From: Gammaproteobacteria bacterium
GTDB lineage: Bacteria > Pseudomonadota > Gammaproteobacteria > Pseudomonadales > UBA5518
DNA length: 64,000 nucleotides
Direction of reading: 5' to 3'
Assembly (NCBI GenBank): GCA_016718385.1
Contig: JADKDK010000007.1
Location: forward strand, 469,295-533,294
Shown here: positions 9,431 through 20,845 of the stretch, piece by piece
How the letters are laid out: the number at the start of each line of letters is the position of its first letter
How positions within the stretch are numbered: the stretch's first letter is position 1
Made by a program: the position numbers and the translations under genes
The notes under the pieces: model-generated
Databases searched by the model: none
What the model saw: only the letters and a program-made list of their open reading frames with translations
Told to the model about the DNA's origin: nothing

Positions 9431-10438
9431 CTATCCGTAGCCTCGCGGATTCCTCGACTGCCAGTGCCACGTGTCGCGGCACATCGCGTCCACGTCCCGC
9501 TCGGCGGTCCAGCCAAGTTGCTGGCGCGCCAGCGCCGGGTCGGCGTAGCAGGCGGCCACGTCGCCGGGTCGCCGCGGCGCGAAGCGGTACGGCACCTTGT
9601 TCCCCGAGGCGCGCTCGAAGGCCGCGATCATCTCCAGCACCGAATAGCCGCGCCCCGTGCCCAGGTTGTAGGCGCGCACCCCCGGTCCCGCCGCGCGCTC
9701 GAGCGCCGCGAGGTGTCCGAGCGCGAGGTCCACCACGTGGATGTAGTCGCGCACCCCGGTGCCGTCGGGCGTGGGGTAGTCGTTGCCCCAGACGTTCAGG
9801 CAGTCCAGCTTGCCCACGGCGACCTGGCTCACGTAGGGCATCAGGTTGTTGGGGATGCCGGCCGGATCCTCGCCGATCAGCCCGCTGGCGTGCGCGCCGA
9901 CCGGGTTGAAGTAGCGCAGCAGCACGATGTCCCAGTCCGGGTTGGCGCGCTGCTCGTCGCGCAGGATCTCCTCGATGAACAGCTTGGTGCGCCCGTAGGG
10001 GTTGCTCGCCGACAGCGTGAAGTCCTCGCGTATCGGCACCGATGCCGGGTCGCCGTAGACCGTTGCCGAGGAGCTGAACACCAGCCGTTTCACGCCGGCC
10101 TCGCGCATGCACTCGAGCAGCCGCAGCGTCCCGGTGACGTTGTTGTCGTAGTAATGCAAGGGCTTCTGCACCGATTCACCCACGGCCTTCAGACCGGCGA
10201 AGTGGATCACCGCGTCGAAGTGACTGCGCGCGAACACCTCGCGCAGCGCCGCGCCCTCGCGCAGGTCCAGCCGGTGGAACCCGAGCGGGCGGCCGCTGAT
10301 CAGGCGCACGCGCTCGAGGGCTTCCGCGCTGCTGTTGGCGAGGTTGTCGACGACCACGACCTCGTGGCCCGCCGCCAGCAGCTCGACACAGGTGTGCGAG
10401 CCGATATAGCCGGCGCCGCCGGTGACCAGGATCCTCAT
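9431..10438 (-). CDS. galE: UDP-glucose 4-epimerase
   Basis: 335 residues, full length. It interconverts UDP-glucose and UDP-galactose with bound NAD in the cytoplasm, supplying EPS and LPS sugars. Visible features are the Rossmann motif GGAGYIGSH at the N-terminus, the SSSATVYGDP loop carrying the catalytic Ser, and the Y-x3-K pair in NPYGRTK. ATG start at 10438 directly follows a REP element. It converges on the PEP-CTERM gene across two terminators. A second, degenerate copy of its last ~35 codons lies at 5131-5237. Confidence 0.95.
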   Translation of the reverse strand: MRILVTGGAGYIGSHTCVELLAAGHEVVVVDNLANSSAEALERVRLISGRPLGFHRLDLREGAALREVFARSHFDAVIHFAGLKAVGESVQKPLHYYDNNVTGTLRLLECMREAGVKRLVFSSSATVYGDPASVPIREDFTLSASNPYGRTKLFIEEILRDEQRANPDWDIVLLRYFNPVGAHASGLIGEDPAGIPNNLMPYVSQVAVGKLDCLNVWGNDYPTPDGTGVRDYIHVVDLALGHLAALERAAGPGVRAYNLGTGRGYSVLEMIAAFERASGNKVPYRFAPRRPGDVAACYADPALARQQLGWTAERDVDAMCRDTWHWQSRNPRGYG

Positions 10439-10456
10439 GCGTACCCGTTCTCCCTA

Positions 10457-10479
10457 TCGCGGGCATGGCCCGCTCCTAC
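10457..10479 (-). repeat. REP palindrome (family A)
   Basis: Single copy of the REP with core GCGGGCATGGCCCGC and CTCCTAC tail, between galE and uvrA. Confidence 0.85.
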
Positions 10480-10487
10480 ATCCGTAT

Positions 10488-13331
<2,844 letters not shown>

Positions 13332-13380
13332 CGCTTTCCGGTGAAGGGTACCAAACCTGCGAGTATACCGGCTGCCACCC

Positions 13381-13440
13381 GTGGGTCGCCATTCATGGCG
13401 ACAGCGGCATCCTGTAGGTCGCCATTCGATGGCGGTGCAC
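13381..13440. repeat. Two small palindromes (family B-like) between uvrA and pmm
   Basis: GTCGCCATTCATGGCGAC (13385-13402) is a perfect 18-base palindrome-with-loop preceded by GTGG. A second copy (13414-13434, preceded by GTAG) has one extra base. They share layout and the G-T-[AG]-G-G-T-C lead with the GTCCGCATTCATGCGGAC repeats at 22981 and 57770. This is a short divergent promoter region for uvrA and pmm; no clear -35/-10 boxes were identified. Confidence 0.6.
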
Positions 13441-13563
13441 CGCCGGTGCGAGGCCGGCGACGGCGCGGGCAGGCGCCGCCTGCCCACCATGACAATGCCC
13501 CGCTTCCTATAGTTGCCGGAGACACCCGCCGCGGCACGCCACCGCCACCAGGAAACCTTCCAC

Positions 13564-14925
13564 ATGACCACCCCCGAACTCACCTGCTTCAAGGCCTACG
13601 ACGTGCGCGGCCGCATCCCCGACGAGCTGAATCCCGATATCGCCTACCGCATCGGGCGCGCCTATGCCGCCGTGGTGAAGCCGCGCCGCGTGATCGTCGG
13701 CCACGACATCCGCCTGAGCAGCGAGCAGATCTGCGCCGCGCTGGTCGAGGGCCTGCGCGACGCCGGCGTCGACGTGCTCGACATCGGTCAGTGCGGCACC
13801 GAGGAGATCTACTTCGCGACCTTCGACCAGGGTGTCGACGGCGGCATCGTGGTCACCGCCAGCCACAACCCGAAGGACTACAACGGCATGAAGTTCGTGC
13901 GCGAGGGTTCGCGCCCGATCAGCAGCGACTCGGGGCTGCTGGAGATCAAGGCGCTGGCCGAGAAGAACGACTTCGCCCCGGCCGCCGCGCGCGGCAGCCT
14001 GCAGCGCCTCGATGCGCGCGCGCGCTACGTCTCGCACCTGCTGGGCTATGTGGATCGCGCCGCGCTGAAGCCGCTGAAGATCGTGGTGAACGCCGGCAAC
14101 GGCGGTGCCGGCGCGGTCGTCGATGCGCTGGAGCCGCAGCTGCCCTTCGAATTCATCAAGGTGCACCACGCGCCGGACGGCAACTTCCCGCACGGCGTGC
14201 CGAACCCGCTGCTCGAGGAGAACCGCGTCTCCACCATCGAGGCGGTGATGCAGCACAAGGCCGACCTCGGCATCGCGTGGGACGGCGACTTCGACCGCTG
14301 CTTCCTGTTCGACGAGAGCGGCGGCTTCATCGAGGGTTACTACATCGTGGGGCTGCTGGCGGCGGCCTTCCTGGAGAAGCAACCGGGCGAGCGCATCGTG
14401 CACGACCCGCGGCTCACCTGGAACACGGTGGACATCGTGTCGGGACTCGGCGGCGTGCCGGTGTGCACCAAGACCGGGCACGCCTTCATCAAGGAGCGCA
14501 TGCGCGCGGAGAACGCGATCTACGGCGGCGAGATGAGCGCGCACCACTACTTCCGCGATTTCGCCTACTGCGACAGCGGCATGATCCCCTGGCTGCTGGT
14601 CGCCGGGCTGATGAGCGCGAGCGGCAAGCCGCTGTCGGCGCTGGTCGCCGAGCGCGCGGCGAAGTTTCCCTGCAGCGGCGAGATCAACAACCGCGTCAGC
14701 GACCCGCGCGCGCTGCTCGCGGAAATCGAGGCGCGCTACCGCGACAGCGCCGCCGTGGTCGATTTCACCGACGGCCTCAGCATGGAGTTCCCCGACTGGC
14801 GCTTCAACGTGCGCATGTCCAACACCGAGCCCGTGGTGCGCCTCAACGTCGAATCGCGCGGCGACGCGGCATTGATGGAGGCGAAGCGCGACGAGTTGCT
14901 TGCCATCGTGCACGCCTTCGCCTGA
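13564..14925 (+). CDS. manB: Phosphomannomutase/phosphoglucomutase (ManB/CpsG-like)
   Basis: 453 residues, matching the ManB/CpsG group of alpha-D-phosphohexomutases, which convert mannose-6-P to mannose-1-P for GDP-mannose. The active-site serine loop TASHNPKDYNGMK, the metal-binding loop DGDFDRC, the sugar-binding GGEMSAHHYF and the phosphate-binding RMSNTEPVVRLN are all in order. The start is ATG 13564 (MTTPELTCFKAYDVRGR). With ManC at 28118 it would supply GDP-mannose for the exopolysaccharide. It stands alone, divergent from uvrA and followed by a REP array. Confidence 0.93.
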   Translation: MTTPELTCFKAYDVRGRIPDELNPDIAYRIGRAYAAVVKPRRVIVGHDIRLSSEQICAALVEGLRDAGVDVLDIGQCGTEEIYFATFDQGVDGGIVVTASHNPKDYNGMKFVREGSRPISSDSGLLEIKALAEKNDFAPAAARGSLQRLDARARYVSHLLGYVDRAALKPLKIVVNAGNGGAGAVVDALEPQLPFEFIKVHHAPDGNFPHGVPNPLLEENRVSTIEAVMQHKADLGIAWDGDFDRCFLFDESGGFIEGYYIVGLLAAAFLEKQPGERIVHDPRLTWNTVDIVSGLGGVPVCTKTGHAFIKERMRAENAIYGGEMSAHHYFRDFAYCDSGMIPWLLVAGLMSASGKPLSALVAERAAKFPCSGEINNRVSDPRALLAEIEARYRDSAAVVDFTDGLSMEFPDWRFNVRMSNTEPVVRLNVESRGDAALMEAKRDELLAIVHAFA

Positions 14926-14954
14926 ATGCGGTGAAACGAGCATCGCAAGCTCGG

Positions 14955-15183
14955 TCGCGGGCATGGCCCGCTCCTACACCAATGCGGCAACGCGCTTCCT
15001 TGTAGGAGCGGGCCACGCCCGCGACCGATGCGCCAGCTCACGCCAGACCCCGCCGTAGGAGCGGGCCACGCCCGCGACCGATGCGCCAGCCCACGCCAGA
15101 CCCCGCCGTAGGAGCGGGCCACGCCCGCGACCGATGCGCCAGCCCACGCCAGACCCCGCCGTAGGAGCGGGCCATGCCCGCGA
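14955..15183. repeat. REP array with 53-bp tandem period
   Basis: One inverted REP (14955-14977), then REP copies starting at 15002, 15055, 15108 and 15161. The spacing is exactly 53 bases because the REP and its 30-base spacer are tandemly duplicated. The first three tandem copies carry CACG instead of CATG at the centre; the fourth reverts to CATG. The array abuts the 3' end of the RAYT gene. Confidence 0.85.
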
Positions 15184-15193
15184 CTTCAGCCGG

Positions 15194-15643
15194 TCAGATC
15201 CACACCGCGTTCCAGTACGGATAATCGCCGATGCGTTCCACCAGCCCCGCCCGCAGGGGATTGCCCACGACGTAGCGCGCGGCTATCTCGACATCCTCGT
15301 CGGCGCGCAAGGCGTGATCGTGGAACGCCGGCGCCCATACGCAGCCCTTGCGCCGGCATGCCCCGTTGACTTCCCGTGACGACGCCGACTTGATGCGCCC
15401 GATGCAGATGCCGAGCGGGGTCGTCGCGCCCAGCTGGATCAGCCAGTGAGCGTGATCCGGCATCAGCACCCACGCGAGCATGTTGGCGTCACCCAGGACC
15501 CGTGGATCTTCGAAGGAGCGCGATGCGGTTCGGGCGGCACAGAAATCGTGGAACAACGCGATGCGCTGGTGCGTGGCCGCAGTGACGAGGTAGACGCCGT
15601 TGCGAGGGGGGCGGGGGGGGTTCGGGCAGGGTTTGCGGGGCAT
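15194..15643 (-). CDS. REP-associated tyrosine transposase (RAYT)
   Basis: 149 residues of the Y1 (IS200-like HUH) transposase superfamily, RAYT group. The N-terminal YLVTAATHQRIALF strand, the HUH metal motif in MPDHAHWLIQL and the C-terminal YVVGNPLRAGLVERIGDYP block are typical. The REP arrays on both sides (14955-15183 and 15671-15934) fit the usual RAYT arrangement, in which the single-strand nuclease recognises and mobilises REP hairpins. The start is taken as ATG 15643; the further upstream ATG at 15679 lies inside a REP. A run of G residues (15606-15620) encodes the Pro-rich start of the protein and is a likely place for sequence error. Confidence 0.88.
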   Translation of the reverse strand: MPRKPCPNPPRPPRNGVYLVTAATHQRIALFHDFCAARTASRSFEDPRVLGDANMLAWVLMPDHAHWLIQLGATTPLGICIGRIKSASSREVNGACRRKGCVWAPAFHDHALRADEDVEIAARYVVGNPLRAGLVERIGDYPYWNAVWI

Positions 15644-15670
15644 GGGATGGCCCTCCATGAGGCTAACTGG

Positions 15671-15934
15671 TCGGGGCATGGCCCGCTCCTACGGGGCGTA
15701 GGTTGGTTCGCGGGCTGGCCCGCTCCTGCGGGCGAGCGGGGGGGCATGGCCCGCCCTGCGGGCGAACGGTGGGGGTGCGGGCAGGCCCCCGCGGGCGAGG
15801 TGGTCGGCAGGCCCGCCGGCCGACGATCGAGGGCATCCGTGCCCGCGAGGACGGGTGTAGGAGCGGGCCATGCCCGCGACCGGTAAGCCAGCCCGCGCCG
15901 GATCCCGGTGTAGGAGCGGGCCATGCCCGCGACC
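15671..15934. repeat. Degenerate REP array
   Basis: Several intact and decayed family-A REPs in both orientations: about 15671-15695, 15712-15733, decayed copies to 15815, then clean copies near 15858-15881 and 15910-15934. It lies on the 5' side of the RAYT gene, completing a REP-RAYT-REP arrangement. Confidence 0.8.
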
Positions 15935-15949
15935 GGATCGCGCCGCCCC

Positions 15950-16228
15950 TCACCACTTGCTGCAGAGATCGTCGCGCTGCGGATTCATCGAATCGACGAG
16001 GCGTTCGCGGCGCTCGCGGCTCCAGTGGCGGATCTGGCGCACGCGGCGGTATGCGGCCTGCGCATCCAGATCGACTTCGTAGTACACCAGGCGCGCCGTT
16101 GCACCCGGCCGTGAGGCAGTGGCCTCGCCGCGCAGGCGCTCGAGACGGTGAGCGAGATCGCAGGTCAGCCCGGTGCGCAATGTGCCGGCGCGGGGGCTGG
16201 AGACGATGAACACGTAGTAGCAGTCCAT
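15950..16228 (-). CDS. GIY-YIG nuclease-like small protein
   Basis: 92 residues from ATG 16228 (MDCYYVFIVSS). It has the size and layout of stand-alone GIY-YIG (UPF0213/YhbQ-like) proteins: a YYVFIV strand, then LRTGLTCDLAHRLERL, then RLVYYE and a basic helix. The diagnostic GIY and YIG triplets are degenerate (YYV and RTG), while the Arg after them (HRLE) is kept, so nuclease activity is uncertain. It lies head-on to the REP array. Proteins of this group are often found near repeats, but a link to RAYT is only a guess. Confidence 0.65.
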   Translation of the reverse strand: MDCYYVFIVSSPRAGTLRTGLTCDLAHRLERLRGEATASRPGATARLVYYEVDLDAQAAYRRVRQIRHWSRERRERLVDSMNPQRDDLCSKW

Positions 16229-16572
16229 GGCATGGCGTCCTTGCATGCGTTGTCAGGTCCCTTGACGCGATCGAGTATGCCACGCGCTCGCCGGGGCGAT
16301 CCAGACGCTGTCGGCGCCGCACGGACGCGCGACCCGGCGGTATTTCGTACGATGGTACGAGCGGAGCATAGTTGCTAGGATTCCGCGCGCCGCGTCGAGC
16401 CTGTCGCATACCCCGGTTTCCATCATGGCAACGGATATTTCAGGCCAGGGTCTCCGGGCCTGAACGGTGAGGGCATGGCTGAAATTGCCGCCCGCGCACG
16501 CGACATCGGCAGCGGACCGGCGGGAGATATCGCGATGAAATGGCAGCAAAGTCAGGGCGTTGGCACGCCGGC
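16229..16572. other. Intergenic region, no gene seen
   Basis: 344 bases between the divergent GIY-YIG gene and the MFS gene. The only structure I see is a short inverted repeat, TCGTAC-GATG-GTACGA (16345-16360), which could be an operator. No convincing promoter boxes or small gene. Confidence 0.4.
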
Positions 16573-17748
16573 ATGAAGAAAAGCCCCCTGGCGGTGATCT
16601 TTCTCACCGTTTTCCTCGACCTCGTCGGCTTCGGCATCATCATTCCGCTCAGCCCCTACCTGGCGCGCGAATTCGGGGCCTCCGCCTTCGAGGTCGGGAT
16701 GCTCATGGCCGTCTATTCGGCGATGCAGTTCCTGTTCTCGCCGTTCTGGGGCGGGCTCAGCGACCGCCTTGGCCGCCGCCCCATCCTGCTCGTGAGCATT
16801 GCCGGGACGGCGCTGGCCCACACGCTGTTCTATTTCGCGCACGATCTCTGGCTGCTGTTCCTGGCGCGCACCCTGGCCGGCATCTTCGGCGCCAATATTT
16901 CCACGGCAATGGCCTATATCGCCGACGTGACCTCGGAGAAGGATCGCTCCAAGAACATGGGGCTGATCGGCGCGGCGTTCGGGCTCGGCTTCGTGCTGGG
17001 GCCCGCGATTGCCGGGATGCTGACCGGCTATGGCGAGAACTTTCCCGCGCTGGCGGCGGCATTCCTCAGCCTGGCCAACTTCGTCATGGCGTATTTCGTG
17101 CTCGGGGAATCGCTGAGTGCCGAAAACCGCCGGCCGCGGGCGAAAAAGTCGCGGATCAGGAATATCGTGGAGAAAGTGCAGCGCCCGGTGATCGGCTCGC
17201 TGCTGTTCGCGCAGTTCGCCACCGGGCTGGCGATGGCCAACATGGAGGCTTCGCTCTTCCTCTACATGCAGGACCGCTTCGGCTGGGGCGTGCGGGAGTC
17301 GAGCTACGGCTTTGCCTACGTCGGCGTGTGCATCGCGTTCACCCAGGGATACCTGGTCAGGAAGTACCTGCCGATCCACGGCGAGCGGGGCATGCTGGTC
17401 GCCGGCTTCCTGCTGTTCATCCTGGGCTTGCTGTTCACGGGCCTCAGCCCGTGGATCTGGCTGCTCGCCGTCGCCATGACCGCGCTGGCGGTCGGCAACG
17501 GGTTCATCAACCCGGCCGTCTCGGGCAGCATCAGCCTGCTGACGCCGGCGCACGAACAGGGCGAAGTGCTCGGCGTGAACCAGTCGCTCGCCGCGCTGGC
17601 GCGGATTTTCGGGCCACTCATGGGGGGCTATGCCTACATGCACGTGACGCACACGGCCCCGTTTTTCATGGCGGCGGGCCTGGGCGCCGTGGGCCTGGCG
17701 TTCATCTGGCTGGCGCGCGCCCGGATCCCGCAGGCGGCCAAGGCCTAG
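16573..17748 (+). CDS. MFS transporter, TetA/TCR-like
   Basis: 391 residues with about 12 hydrophobic segments, inner membrane. The N-terminal LTVFLDLVGFGIIIPLSPYLA and the loop 2-3 motif A GGLSDRLGRRP place it in the drug:H+ antiporter 1 (TetA/Bcr) branch. Substrate cannot be told from sequence. The start is ATG 16573 rather than 16540, since it gives the canonical MKKSPLAVIFLTVF beginning. It precedes ssb, as in Pseudomonas, where an MFS gene lies between uvrA and ssb. A 142-base gap to ssb means the two may be transcribed separately. Confidence 0.88.
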   Translation: MKKSPLAVIFLTVFLDLVGFGIIIPLSPYLAREFGASAFEVGMLMAVYSAMQFLFSPFWGGLSDRLGRRPILLVSIAGTALAHTLFYFAHDLWLLFLARTLAGIFGANISTAMAYIADVTSEKDRSKNMGLIGAAFGLGFVLGPAIAGMLTGYGENFPALAAAFLSLANFVMAYFVLGESLSAENRRPRAKKSRIRNIVEKVQRPVIGSLLFAQFATGLAMANMEASLFLYMQDRFGWGVRESSYGFAYVGVCIAFTQGYLVRKYLPIHGERGMLVAGFLLFILGLLFTGLSPWIWLLAVAMTALAVGNGFINPAVSGSISLLTPAHEQGEVLGVNQSLAALARIFGPLMGGYAYMHVTHTAPFFMAAGLGAVGLAFIWLARARIPQAAKA

Positions 17749-17890
17749 CAGCCCGCGCGGCAGACCCGGGAGCCGCGCGGCCATCCACACGGATGCTGTG
17801 CCCTGCGGCCAGCCTCATTCATTGACACCGGCCGGCGGCGCATGTTGTGATCCGCGGCCCAGGACGAGCCACCCGCTCAAGGAGGAAATC

Positions 17891-18388
17891 ATGGCCAAGG
17901 GCATCAACAAGGTGATCCTCATCGGCAATATGGGTGCCGAACCCGAAACGCGTTACCTGCCCTCGGGCGGCGCGGTCACCAACATCCGTCTCGCGACCTC
18001 GGAGTCGTGGAAGGACAAGAACACCGGCCAGCAGCAGGAGCGCACCGAGTGGCACCGGGTCGTGTTCTTCAACCGCCTGGCGGAGATCGCCGGCGAGTAC
18101 CTGCACAAGGGCAGCAAGGTCTACATCGAGGGCGCGCTGCGCACCCGCAAGTGGCAGGACAAGGAAGGCAAGGACCAGTACACCACCGAGATCGTCGCCA
18201 ACGAGATGCAGATGCTCGACAGCCGCGGCGCCGGTGGCGGTAGCGCGCACGGCGGTGACGACTACGGTTCCGGCGGCGGCTTCGCCCCCGAGCCGCGCCC
18301 GGCTCCCGCGCGCGCACCCGCACCCGCGTCGGCACCCGCGGGCAAGTCCGACGAACCCCCGGCCTGGGATGACGACATCCCGTTCTGA
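17891..18388 (+). CDS. ssb: Single-stranded DNA-binding protein
   Basis: 165 residues. The OB fold (about 1-110) opens with MAKGINKVILIGNMGAEPE and has TEWHRVVFFNRLAEIA. A Gly-rich then Pro/Ala-rich flexible linker is followed by the acidic tip WDDDIPF that recruits repair and replication partners. A strong AAGGAGG Shine-Dalgarno lies 8 bases before ATG 17891, deciding the start. Binds ssDNA as a tetramer during replication and repair. Confidence 0.97.
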   Translation: MAKGINKVILIGNMGAEPETRYLPSGGAVTNIRLATSESWKDKNTGQQQERTEWHRVVFFNRLAEIAGEYLHKGSKVYIEGALRTRKWQDKEGKDQYTTEIVANEMQMLDSRGAGGGSAHGGDDYGSGGGFAPEPRPAPARAPAPASAPAGKSDEPPAWDDDIPF

Positions 18389-18427
18389 TCCGCGTCGGCG
18401 CATCGGCAGTCGGGCAGGGATGCCGGC

Positions 18428-19276
18428 ATGAAAACCGTCATCATCGGCGCCGACTGCCGTCTCGGTCTCGAGCTCGCCGCCAACCTGCAGGGGCGGGACA
18501 TCCCGTTCGTCTCCATTTCCAGCCGCGATCCCGTGCTCGACAGCGTGAAGCTGCTGCTGCACGCCTTCGCCTACCACGGCGCCACGCAGGTGGTGAACGC
18601 GCTGTCGCACGAGCTGTTCAGCGGCGACGATCCCGCGGCCTACAAGCGCAGCCTGCTGGTGACGAAGAACCTGTGCAAGGCCTGCCGCGCCCATGAGGCG
18701 GCGCTGATCCACCTCTCCGACGACAGCATGTACGCCGGGCGCAAGAGCGGCGCCTACCGCGAGAAGGACAAGCCCGACAGCGCCGATCCGCGCGTCGCGC
18801 GCGTGCTGAAGGCCGAGAGCTACGTGAACAAGCGCGCGCCCAGGCACATCGTGCTGCGCTGCGGCCCGCTGTTCGCGCCCGCCGGGCACAACCTGTTCAC
18901 GATGCTCGCCGCGCAACTCGAGAAGGGGCACCTGCTCGAATGCACCGAGGACAAGCTCTGCCCCACGCCGGCCAACGACATCGCGCGCGTGGTGGTGGCG
19001 ATCATCCTGCAGCTCGACTGCGGCGCCGAGCCCTGGGGCACCTACAACTACTGCAGCTCGGATGCGTCCAGCCTGTACAACTTCGCCGAGGCGGTGGTCG
19101 CGCTGGCCTCGCAATACGGCCGCATCCGCCGCGACGAGGTGCGGCTGCAGGCGGTGCCGGGCAAGGACCGCAACGTCATCCTCAACTGCCACCAGATCCT
19201 CAACACCTTCGGCATCAAGCAGCGCCCCTGGCGTGCGGCGCTGCCGGCGGTGGTGGCGGAATATTGCCGCAACTGA
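18428..19276 (+). CDS. SDR/RmlD-like sugar-nucleotide-binding protein
   Basis: 282 residues resembling the RmlD (dTDP-4-dehydrorhamnose reductase) branch of extended SDRs. The N-terminal strand MKTVIIGADCRLGLELA corresponds to the Rossmann motif but is degenerate. SDDSMYAG aligns with the S/T-x2-V-F-D-G loop. The catalytic Tyr of Y-x3-K seems to be missing (VARVLKAES: Lys kept, Tyr position occupied by Val), so a reductase role is doubtful. It may be an NAD(P)-binding non-enzyme or act differently. It follows ssb by 39 bases on the same strand. Specific function unknown. Confidence 0.65.
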   Translation: MKTVIIGADCRLGLELAANLQGRDIPFVSISSRDPVLDSVKLLLHAFAYHGATQVVNALSHELFSGDDPAAYKRSLLVTKNLCKACRAHEAALIHLSDDSMYAGRKSGAYREKDKPDSADPRVARVLKAESYVNKRAPRHIVLRCGPLFAPAGHNLFTMLAAQLEKGHLLECTEDKLCPTPANDIARVVVAIILQLDCGAEPWGTYNYCSSDASSLYNFAEAVVALASQYGRIRRDEVRLQAVPGKDRNVILNCHQILNTFGIKQRPWRAALPAVVAEYCRN

Positions 19277-19283
19277 TGTTCCG

Positions 19284-20845
19284 TGGGTCCGGATTTAACG
19301 TGAAAGAACCGGGTTTGTAGCCAACCGAACTCCTGATCACTGAAGATCATGCTGTCCTGGCGCGGCGACCGACTCAGGCGGCGGGGGTGATATAGCCGAA
19401 GCGAGTCAGTGCCTTGATCCAGCGGGGCGCGTTGCGTTGCACCGCGAGCGCTTCATAGTCCGTGGCCGAGTCGCGGTAAGGCTCCCCGCGTTTGAGCATG
19501 AAAAAAATCGTGCGCAGCAGCTTTGCCAGCGCGACGATGGCCCGCTTGTGGCCCCGGCGCACGACCAGCGTCTTGTCGCCTGGAAGGCCGACGGGGTACG
19601 ACTCGCGGCATGAGCAAACTCGCAGAGCAGGCGCCGGGCATAGGGATTGCCTTTGCGGATACGCCCGGATTTGCGTTTGCCAGCCGACTCGTTGTTGCCC
19701 GGACAGATGCCGACCCAGGAGGCGAGGCGATCGGCGCTGGCGAAGACGTCCATATCGGCGCCGATCTCCACCAGCAGCAACGCCGCGCCGATGAGATCGA
19801 CGCCTGGCAGGGTTTGCAACAGCGCCAGCACGGGCCGTTGATCGGCGAGCCCGGCGAGCAGACGGGCCTCGAAACGGGCAACGCGCGCCTCGAGATCCTC
19901 GATGTGCTGCATCAGTTCATCGAGCACAAAACGATGGCTGTCGGTGAGCTCCCCCTGCACGGCGTCCAGAATCTCGGCGCGAGTGGCCTTGAGACGCCGA
20001 CTGGCGTGGCGCAGCACCTCGTGGGGCGCCTGCCCCCGGATGAGGGCCTTGACCATGGCCCGTGCCGATTGGCCATGAAGGTCGCTCACCACGACACCGA
20101 GGCGCACGCCCCCATCGGTCAGCACCTTGTGCAGGCGGTTCTTCTCGCTGGCCAGTTGCCCCATCAGCTTCTGTCGCTGGCGTGCGATCAGGCGCAGCTC
20201 GCGCAGCGTCGCCGGTGGCACGAACGAGCCGCGCAGCAGCCCGGCACGCGCCAGCGTGGCCAGCCATTGCGCATCACCGATATCGGTCTTGCGCCCCGGC
20301 ACATTCTTGACGTGACGCGCATTGACGACCACGGCACGAATGCCCACCGCCTCCCGGGCGGCGTAGAGACTTTCCAGTAAATGCCCGTGCTCTCCATGAC
20401 CACCACGTCCGGGCGTCGTGCGCCAACCCATTCGGCCAGCGCCCGGCGATCGCGCTGGAACGCACCGAAGCGTTGCTGCTCGATGCGCACCGAGCCCTCA
20501 GGCTCCTCGAGAATCGCGCACACCGTGACCTGCGCCTGATGAACATCACAGGCGATCACCCGCTTGTGTAGAGTTGTGAGTTCCATATCGGCCTCCTGTC
20601 GACGTAGACTGGGAAGCGGAAGACGGCGGGTGCCGGAACTGAAAGAGCCTGAAGGCGAACGCTCGCCAACGGCCTGTTTAACGTGCGCTCTCTACGGGAG
20701 GCAATCTGGGGTTCGGGTCAGTCCGGCGGATCACGTTATCCACGGGGTCGAGCCGCCATAAATCTGCGCGACCTCTGCCTGCCGTCTTCCACCTCCACGT
20801 TTCTTTCATGATCGGGGGTGGCAGTCAACACCATGACCGTTATTC
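19284..20845 (-). mobile_element. IS110-family insertion sequence (boundaries approximate)
   Basis: Contains one transposase gene on the minus strand and a ~250-base noncoding 5' side. The left flank GTGGGTCCGGATT (about 19284-19296) is the left half of a family-B REP palindrome (compare GTGGGTCCG- and GTAGGTCCGGATT-type copies near 57770), suggesting insertion into a REP, a known target of IS110-type elements. The right boundary is not clear. In the noncoding right part a dyad GGAAGACGGC (20617-20627) / GCCGTCTTCC (20783-20792) frames about 150 bases that could encode the structured bridge RNA of IS110 elements; this is inference. Confidence 0.6.
19374..20586 (-). pseudogene. IS110-family transposase, two frameshifts
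   Basis: The DEDD-type recombinase is recognisable across three frames. N-terminal RuvC-like part: ACDVHQAQVTV (D), VVVMESTGIYW (E) and KTDIGDAQWLA (D-D). C-terminal part: LQTLPGVDLIGAALLLVEIG and SWVGICPGNNESAGKRKSG with the nucleophile-type serine. The frame breaks near 20372 (one A short in a run after TGG) and near 19580 (one G short). The last piece ends RRGHKRAIVALAKLL...FGYITPAA. With both indels corrected the protein would be about 404 residues, normal for the family. The indels may be sequencing errors; otherwise it is a dead element. Confidence 0.85.

Noticed and set aside
13513..13563. Upstream extensions of pmm, uvrA, manC, tviB, prsK and FemAB frames
   Set aside because: The added residues translate intergenic or REP DNA (RAWPAPT, GAGHARD strings) and precede well-known family N-termini.
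15002..15183. A possible CRISPR array (53-base period)
   Set aside because: The spacers are identical to each other, so this is a tandem duplication of a REP and its flank.
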